Shown here piece after piece: positions 16,527-22,900 of a stretch of DNA of 24,591 bases (within the stretch, counting starts at the first letter, position 1; every line of letters starts with the position of its first letter). The position numbers were made by a program, and so were the translations under genes. Below the pieces are notes generated by a model, which saw nothing but the letters and a program-made list of their open reading frames with translations, was not told the origin of the DNA and made no database searches. Source of the DNA: an uncultured bacterium. Lineage in GTDB: Bacteria > Cyanobacteriota > Vampirovibrionia > Gastranaerophilales > Gastranaerophilaceae. The stretch covers positions 1-24,591 of the forward strand of contig USCK01000011.1 of NCBI GenBank assembly GCA_900553205.1, written 5' to 3'.

Positions 16527-18008
16527 ATGAACGAATTATTGAAAAAGAGTGCTACAGAGCAAAGCTTGGCTCTAAAGAATAAAGAAGTTTCTGCCGTTGA
16601 ATTGACAACAGCTGCAATAAACAAAGTTAAAGAAATTGATGAAAAACTCGGTGCGTTCAATTCTTTAACCGAAGAAACAGCTTTGGAAACTGCAAAAAAA
16701 GTTGATGAAAAAATAGCTAAAGGCGAAGAATTACCTCTAATGGCAGGTATTCCTTTGGCATTGAAGGATAATATGAACTTGATAGGTTCAAAAACAACTG
16801 CTTCAAGTAAAATTTTAGAAAATTTTGTATCGCCTTATAATGCCACAGTTACTCAAAAATTGTTGGATAACTTGGTACCTATTATCGGTAAAACAAACTT
16901 AGACGAGTTTGCAATGGGTTCTTCAAATGAAAACTCTGCGTTTAAAAAGGTTCATAACCCTTGGAATCTAGATAAAGTTCCCGGGGGTTCTTCAGGTGGG
17001 TCAGCAGCAGCCGTTGCCGCTTGTGAAACTACATTGGCATTGGGCTCAGATACAGGTGGAAGTATCCGTTTACCTGCAAGTTTCTGTGGTGTAGTTGGTA
17101 TGAAACCTACTTATGGTAAAGTTTCAAGATATGGCTTGATAGCTTTTGCATCATCACTTGACCAAATCGGGCCTTTTTCAAGAACTGTAGAAGATTCAGC
17201 AAATCTTCTTGAAGTTATTTCAGGATATGATTCACATGATTCAACATCATTGAATTTGCCTGTAGAACATTATTCTCAATCTTTGAATAACGATATCAAG
17301 GGTATGAAGCTTGGTGTTGTAAAAGAACTTATGGGCGAAGGTGTTTCACCTTGTGTCGAAAAAGCTATTCAAAATGCTATTGAAACATATAAAAAATTGG
17401 GTGCAGAAATTGTTGAGATTTCTTTACCAAAAATCAAATATTCTATCGGTATTTATTATATTCTTGCAACTGCTGAATGTAGCTCAAACTTAGCTAGATT
17501 TGACGGCGTAAGATATGGCCACAGAACTGATAGTGCCGAAAACCTTCTTGAAATGTATTGCAAATCAAGAGCAGAAGGCTTTGGTGATGAAGTAAAACGT
17601 AGAATAATGCTTGGAACTTATGCTTTGAGTTCTGGTTATTATGATGCTTATTATAAAAAAGCTCAACAAATGCGTAGGTTGGTGACAGATGAGTTTGTAG
17701 AAGCGTTTAAGAATGTAGATGCTTTGATTGCTCCTACTTGTCCGAATACTGCATTTGATTTGGGTTCTCGTTCAGAAGATCCGTTGGCAATGTATTTGAC
17801 AGATATTGCAACAATTTCTTCAAACTTGGCAGGTATTCCAGCGATGAGTGTTCCTGCAGGTTTTGATGCAGACGGTATGCCTATTGGTTTACAGATAATG
17901 GCTCCACAACTTGCAGAAGCAAAATTGTTCAATATTGCTTATAGATTTGAACAAGCAAATGATTTTTATAAATCAATCGCTCCTGATATTTGTGCTTGTG
18001 CAAAATAA
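16527..18008 (+). CDS. gatA: Asp/Glu-tRNA amidotransferase subunit A
   Basis: GatA hydrolyses glutamine and delivers ammonia to GatB to amidate misacylated Glu-tRNA(Gln) and/or Asp-tRNA(Asn). The 493 residues match the family length. The amidase signature PGGSSGGSAAAVAA and the Ser-cisSer-Lys triad are visible as K80 (PLALKDNM), S155 and S179 (GSDTGGSIRLP), one off the S. aureus numbering K79/S154/S178. The family motifs VGMKPTYGKVSRYGLIAFASSLDQIGP and PTCPNTAF also appear. It has its own promoter and terminator; gatB and gatC are not in the window, so the subunits are encoded at separate loci. AGGAG precedes the ATG. Confidence 0.97.
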   Translation: MNELLKKSATEQSLALKNKEVSAVELTTAAINKVKEIDEKLGAFNSLTEETALETAKKVDEKIAKGEELPLMAGIPLALKDNMNLIGSKTTASSKILENFVSPYNATVTQKLLDNLVPIIGKTNLDEFAMGSSNENSAFKKVHNPWNLDKVPGGSSGGSAAAVAACETTLALGSDTGGSIRLPASFCGVVGMKPTYGKVSRYGLIAFASSLDQIGPFSRTVEDSANLLEVISGYDSHDSTSLNLPVEHYSQSLNNDIKGMKLGVVKELMGEGVSPCVEKAIQNAIETYKKLGAEIVEISLPKIKYSIGIYYILATAECSSNLARFDGVRYGHRTDSAENLLEMYCKSRAEGFGDEVKRRIMLGTYALSSGYYDAYYKKAQQMRRLVTDEFVEAFKNVDALIAPTCPNTAFDLGSRSEDPLAMYLTDIATISSNLAGIPAMSVPAGFDADGMPIGLQIMAPQLAEAKLFNIAYRFEQANDFYKSIAPDICACAK

Positions 18009-18032
18009 GGAACCAAAATAAATATAACAAAA

Positions 18033-18066
18033 AACTCTCGGATAAATTTTTGTCTGAGAGTTTTTT
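18033..18066 (+). terminator. Intrinsic terminator of gatA
   Basis: AACTCTC-G-GA pairs with TC-T-GAGAGTT around a ~12-nt loop, followed by a T run (18060-18066), 25 nt after the gatA stop. This is a strong Rho-independent terminator. Confidence 0.85.
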
Positions 18067-18097
18067 GATATATAGAGGAGAAAGAAAACTCTAAACA

Positions 18098-18197
18098 GTC
18101 CCCTCTATTGATATAGAGGGGGTAGGGGGAGTGAAGATAACAATTAATCATTTATTATTCAAAGCTTACAGCCCCCCAACCACCCTAAAGGGGTATG
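18098..18197. repeat. Pair of inverted G/C-run hairpin elements
   Basis: The left element has a perfect 9-bp stem, CCCCTCTAT / ATAGAGGGG (18100-18108 and 18113-18121), followed by a G-rich tail (TAGGGGGAGTG). The right element, read on the minus strand, has the same plan: CCCCTTTAGGG followed by TGGTTGGGGGG (18171-18193). The two face each other across ~40 nt of AT-rich sequence. Such G runs stand out against the low-GC surroundings. This looks like a small non-coding repeat, possibly a miniature element; no transposase is present. Confidence 0.5.
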
Positions 18198-18212
18198 CAA
18201 AAACCTTGTTCT

Positions 18213-18227
18213 GTGTATATTATACAC
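18213..18227. promoter_or_regulatory. 15-nt palindrome, candidate operator
   Basis: GTGTATATTATACAC is a perfect 7-bp inverted repeat with a one-base centre, 45 nt upstream of the -35 box of the glycosidase gene. The position and symmetry fit a dimeric regulator site; AT-richness makes a chance match possible. Confidence 0.35.
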
Positions 18228-18271
18228 TATTTAGTTTTGTAAAATTATTGTTATTATTGATATTCAGAGGA

Positions 18272-18300
18272 TTGAAAAGTTATATACAATAGATTATAAT
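18272..18300 (+). promoter_or_regulatory. Strong promoter of the glycosidase gene
   Basis: TTGAAA (18272-18277, 5/6 match) and a perfect TATAAT (18295-18300) are separated by 17 nt. Transcription from ~18307 would produce a ~110-nt leader before ATG 18419. Confidence 0.65.
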
Positions 18301-18306
18301 AATAGT

Positions 18307-18418
18307 GTAAGGAAACAAGACAACTATTTCAAAGTACTTGACCTGAAGAGTGTTACACCCCACACCACTCTCTAATAAAAAAGGTATCAGCGTTACTTCA
18401 CAACCAGCAGGTGAGATA
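18307..18418 (+). promoter_or_regulatory. Structured 5' leader, possible RNA control element
   Basis: Between the predicted start site and ATG 18419 there are ~110 nt with several pairing options. AGAGTG (18348-18353) pairs with CACTCT (18365-18370). ACCTG (18342-18346) could pair with CAGGT (18408-18412), which overlaps the ribosome binding site AGGTGAG (18409-18415). TTCAC just upstream can also pair with GTGAG of that same site. Mutually exclusive pairings over a ribosome binding site resemble a translational switch. I do not recognise any known riboswitch consensus. Confidence 0.35.
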
Positions 18419-19660
18419 ATGGATACCACATTTTTGCGTCCAAATATCGAAAAACTTCTATTGTTAGGTGTTAGTTTAGCATTACTGTACGGGTTACTAT
18501 GTTCTCGCAGTGTGTTTGTACTCGCCGAGAATGTTCGGATAGTGAACGGTATAGCCGCCTCTCCGATAATGCACGGTATAAGGTTAGAGCAGACTATCAA
18601 TTCATCAATAGCAGAAGAAAACAAACTTGCCGAATTCAATCAACAAATCTCTCGTAAGTACAGGTATGGAACAATTTGTACAGTATCAAACGGTTTAAAA
18701 CATATAAGAATGACAAAATATTACCAAGGTCGTCCGGTACGATTGAATGTAATAGAAACAGATTTAAGTATTAATCCTGAGTTAAATATTGCACCGGTTA
18801 TTGCATCAGACAAACTTCAAAGAAAGGCGTCTATTACAAGTATGGCACGCAAAAGTAATTCTATTGTCGCAGTAAACGGTGCTTTTTTTAAACCTCAGAC
18901 TGGTTGTCCTCTTGGAACTTTGATGATAAACGGCAAGATTTATACAGGGCCGATTAATAACAGAGTTGCAATGGGCTTTTTTGAAGACAGTTACGCAATG
19001 GGCAGAGTAGAACTTGATGCTTGTATCAAGAAGGGCTTTGACACGGTAAAAGTTGATAATATAAACCAACCAAGAACTCTTTCAACAAATGTTATTGTAT
19101 ATACTCCTGATTGGGGAGGATATGCTCCTGTATCGCCCAAATACGGTACACAGGTTGTAGTTGTTGATAACAAAATAACTTCTATATCACCTGTCAGAGC
19201 GCAAATCCCTGCTAACGGCTATGTCTTTGTCGGGCCTGCAAGCAAGTTTACGAAACTCAAAACAGGGGATAAAATTACTTTGGATATCAAGACTTCTCCT
19301 GAATGGAAGAATGTCAAACATATAGTTAGTGGTGGCCCGTATTTGGTAAAAGACGGCGAAGTGTTTGTTGATATGACAGCACAAAAATTGACTTGTATCG
19401 GTGGCAGAAACCCAAGAACAGCAATCGGCTATACTAAAGATAACCATGTGATAATAGTTACGGCTGATGGTCGAGAAGGTTCTTCTATCGGATTAACCTT
19501 GAATGAGTTGGCAAGACTAATGCAAAGTTTGGGTTGTATTAATGCTATGAATCTTGACGGTGGTGGTTCAACAGTTATGTATGTAAACGGAAAAATTGTT
19601 AATAAACCTCCTGTTCAAGGTGGTATTGCATTGTCAAATGTAATCGGGATTTGTAAGTAG
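18419..19660 (+). CDS. Exported phosphodiester glycosidase (NAGPA/DUF2233 family)
   Basis: The 413-residue protein begins with a hydrophobic signal peptide or anchor (KLLLLGVSLALLYGLL, possible cleavage at VFVLA). The NAGPA-type domain (~110-410) shows its hallmark motifs: VAVNGAFF, a GGP-LVKDG block, RNPRTAIGYTKD, VTADGREGSSIGLTLNELA and AMNLDGGGSTVMYVNGK. Members cleave N-acetylglucosamine-type phosphodiester links or act on surface polysaccharides; the substrate here is unknown. The frame extends to a GTG at 18350, but I choose ATG 18419 because AGGTGAG is well placed and the hydrophobic segment follows. No clear terminator follows; the repeat-rich tract 19661-19833 begins at the stop codon. 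Confidence 0.9.
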   Translation: MDTTFLRPNIEKLLLLGVSLALLYGLLCSRSVFVLAENVRIVNGIAASPIMHGIRLEQTINSSIAEENKLAEFNQQISRKYRYGTICTVSNGLKHIRMTKYYQGRPVRLNVIETDLSINPELNIAPVIASDKLQRKASITSMARKSNSIVAVNGAFFKPQTGCPLGTLMINGKIYTGPINNRVAMGFFEDSYAMGRVELDACIKKGFDTVKVDNINQPRTLSTNVIVYTPDWGGYAPVSPKYGTQVVVVDNKITSISPVRAQIPANGYVFVGPASKFTKLKTGDKITLDIKTSPEWKNVKHIVSGGPYLVKDGEVFVDMTAQKLTCIGGRNPRTAIGYTKDNHVIIVTADGREGSSIGLTLNELARLMQSLGCINAMNLDGGGSTVMYVNGKIVNKPPVQGGIALSNVIGICK

Positions 19661-19833
19661 AGTGACTAAGTAAATAAGTTATTAAGTTATTAAGAGTTTC
19701 ATTTCTTGAAAGAGATTCTTCGGACTTCGTCCTCTGAATGACTTGTTACAAGTTACTAAGAGCAAAGTTATTAAGTGAATAAGAAAACAGCTAACTTCTT
19801 AATAACTTAGTCACTTATTCACTTATTAACTTT
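19661..19833. repeat. Intergenic tract of TTATTAAG-type repeats and long hairpin
   Basis: The tract is built from variants of AAGTTATTAAG and AGTGACTAAGT in both orientations. An 11-bp perfect inverted pair links 19661-19671 with 19805-19815. A longer hairpin pairs 19764-19783 with 19814-19833, 19 of 20 bases matching around a 30-nt loop. It begins immediately after the glycosidase stop codon and could serve as a bidirectional transcript end. A separate palindromic element sits inside it (19711-19742). Confidence 0.65.
19711..19742 (-). repeat. Dispersed palindromic repeat, intergenic copy
   Basis: The sequence reads AGAGATTCTTCGGA, loop CTTCG, TCCTCTGAATGACT, an imperfect hairpin (ATTC/GAAT and GGA/TCC). 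It belongs to a form I recall as widely scattered in bacterial genomes, GTCATTCTGAG...GAAGAATCTC in the reverse direction. It is more GC-rich than the flanking tract. Copies related to its reverse complement occur inside the downstream giant gene at 23107-24344. Confidence 0.6.
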
Positions 19834-19950
19834 AAATAAAAATTTCTTGTGAATAATTGTAACAATCTCTCTAAAAAGTGTAAAGAATTTCATTAATAAA
19901 CCGTTTTAATATAATATATATATAAGAAATAATATAGGTGAGGTGTATCT

Positions 19951-22900
19951 ATGACAAAAGTTAATGGCAATAATAATGTTTCTGCTGAATATAAAATCGT
20001 AAACGGTAAAAAGGTAAAGAAACAGGAACAGTCAAAGAATCAGAAACAGGTTTTTAATAACAAAGGTCAAAAAACACCTCAAAAGCCGAATGATTCTGCT
20101 ATCAAGCAAGAAGTATATAAAAAGTCGGGCTATCAGTTGAAGGATACTAAAGACAGAAATAAAATCATTCAACTAAAAGTCAATGGCAAAATACGCAGTT
20201 ATAAAACTGTCGGTACATTAACGACAGGTGGTAGAATCCTTGTTCAAGATGAAAAAGGTGCTTATCATGTTGTATCTCATACAAAAGATAATAAACTTAT
20301 TATGTTAAAAGATGATTATGCGAAAAACAAGATTTTTTATGAAAGCACATCATCTGAACACAAGGTTAAATATGGCAAAAAGAACTATGTTATTACAAAT
20401 TCAAAACGTGATAGACATGGTAGAATGTCAGCTATTGACGAAAATGGAAAACGAGTTGTTTTGTCATCAGACGGAAAAGAGCTAAAAACAGGCTATGTCG
20501 AGGCAGAAGACCAAAAAGACAATATGAATGATTATATTGCCAAACAAACAAAAGGCAAGTCAAAAGCTGAAGCAGATAAAATTCGTCAACGAATTTTGAG
20601 CGGCAATTCATCTTATTCAAACAAAGGTGTATTGAGATTTAAAGCTAGTAATGGTGAAGTTTGGTATTATGATACCAAACGCAAAACTTATGTTAAATAT
20701 GCAGAAAAAGAAGCTCAAGCAATTATCAAGAATTTGGATAAAGGTGCTACAGAAAATTGGTTGTTATTCAGAACATCTTTGGGTACAGACTATGAATTGT
20801 TGAAAAACACCAATGCTCAGATTATAGACCCTGAAGTCTTAAACAAAGTTAATAAACATTATTCTGCAGAATACAGCAAAAAAGTTGATAAAAACGCTCA
20901 ATACGGTTCTGGTAAATATAAAACGGCTTATGAAGCTTTCTTGGCATCAGAAATAGGTGATGATGAGGTTTATCAATTCAATGCGACATTGGTAAAAAAT
21001 AACGCTATTACAGACCAAACAAGAAGAAACGAAATTTTGCAAACCAACTTGACCAAAGTCGGCTCAAGAGCAAACCGTTTGGCTGCTGCTGATGCTGCAA
21101 GCAGAAAAGAAGATTATCAAACCTTGCAAGATGCTGCAGAAGAAGAAAACAAAAAGAAGAATTACAAAGCACCATTCAAAGGTTCTGATGCTTTGCAAAC
21201 ATATATCTATGGTGTGAATAAAGGCGATGTTCAAGAGATAGATGATTTTAATACAACTCTTATTGACCCTAAAGAAGATATGCTTGATAGAGATGAAATT
21301 GTAAGAATCAAAGCAGAAACAGGTGTATTGTGGGCTAAAAAAGGCAATTTCAAAAAAGGCTTTGAAGCACAAGATAGTGATGTTACAAAACAGATGTTTG
21401 CTTTACAATCATCTAATGGAAAATCAGCTTTAGACGCTAAATTGTTAAAGAAACAAGCTGCAAAAAAACATCAAGATGATTATTTAATGATGGCTAGACC
21501 TGATTTATATTCAGAAGATGAGATTGTAACAAAAGCAACAAAATTACTACAAGGAGCATTACAATCTTTTAAGTCATACGAAGATTTGCATTATGGATTT
21601 GCCGTAAAGACAGATAATAATGTTATGCAACTTCAAGCAACAGAAACAAATGATCTTAAAACTGCAGAAAATTTAATCTCAAGAGCATATTCTTTAATTA
21701 GTAATAATAGTATTTTATCTAAAGTTAAAGCAAAAATGGGTGATAATTTTAATGTTTTGATGAAAAAAGAGGACGCTCATTTTAAAACTAATAGTTTCAA
21801 AAATGTTACAAGTATAACAGATAAGCAAGTAACAGAATATAGTGATAAAGAGGGTAAAGTAAAATTAACACCTGAACAAATTGCACATAATAAATATGTT
21901 GTAACTTGGTTAAAATCACAATTAGCAGATTTGGAACGTGATAAAAAATTAAATGAGGCAAAAGACGGTTGGAAACAAGATTTTGTAAATTGGCATAGAG
22001 AAACATATAGTGGCTATGCTACACGTTCTTCTGTTGCAAATAAATATCAGTTGATAAAATCAAATATAGCAAGATTAGAGGCAGCTGCTGAGGGCAAACT
22101 TGTTGATGCAAGTGGCAAGCCTGTATCTTTTGAAGATGCTATGAAGAATCTTGGAGAAACAGGAATTCAAGCCTTAGAACAAGCGAATGCAGATTATCAA
22201 ACTGCACAACAAACAGGCGAGTTTATGGTTGATATGGCAGTACTTGCATTACCTTTACCTAAAGGTTTTAATGCTGCTAATACTGTGATAAAAATGGGTA
22301 ATGCTTTATATAAAGTTATTAGCAAATCAGATAAGGCTTGTAAGGTTATAAAAATTACTCAAGAAGCGATAAAGGGTTCTAAAATATATGAAGTTGCTAC
22401 AAAAGTTGCAACAACAAATCCTAAATTGGTTGAAAGCACTAGGAAAGTTGCAACAATTATGAATTCTTCAGCAACAGGTGCTATGCACATGGCTGGGAAA
22501 ACTGTAGCTCTTGACGCATCTAATATTGCAACAAGCAGAGAAGGTTTTACTTCTGACAGAAATTCAGAAATGAATACAAAGACTCAAAGTGCAGCCGTTT
22601 TTGGTGGTATGGGTGGTGCTATTGGTGGTACAACTGCATTTGCCTCTGAATTTGTTTCGTCTGCCGGTGCTAAATATGCAGTGCATGGTGTTGGTTTGGT
22701 AGCAGATTTGATGGGTGCTGCTGGATTGATGACTGCAGAAAGTCATGGAGAAACCAATTTCTGGGATAATTTGCGTTGTGTAAACCCTGATGGTAGTTTT
22801 AATTTTGAACAAGCATCAATGACTGCAATGATGATATTCGGTCATTTGCATGGTATGTCTGCAATCAAGGGTAAACCTATGCCAAAAGCTGAAATTCAAG

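Noticed and set aside
18350..18418. GTG start at 18350 extending the glycosidase by 23 residues
   Set aside because: No ribosome binding site precedes it, the added residues are not hydrophobic or conserved-looking, and AGGTGAG is correctly spaced before ATG 18419.
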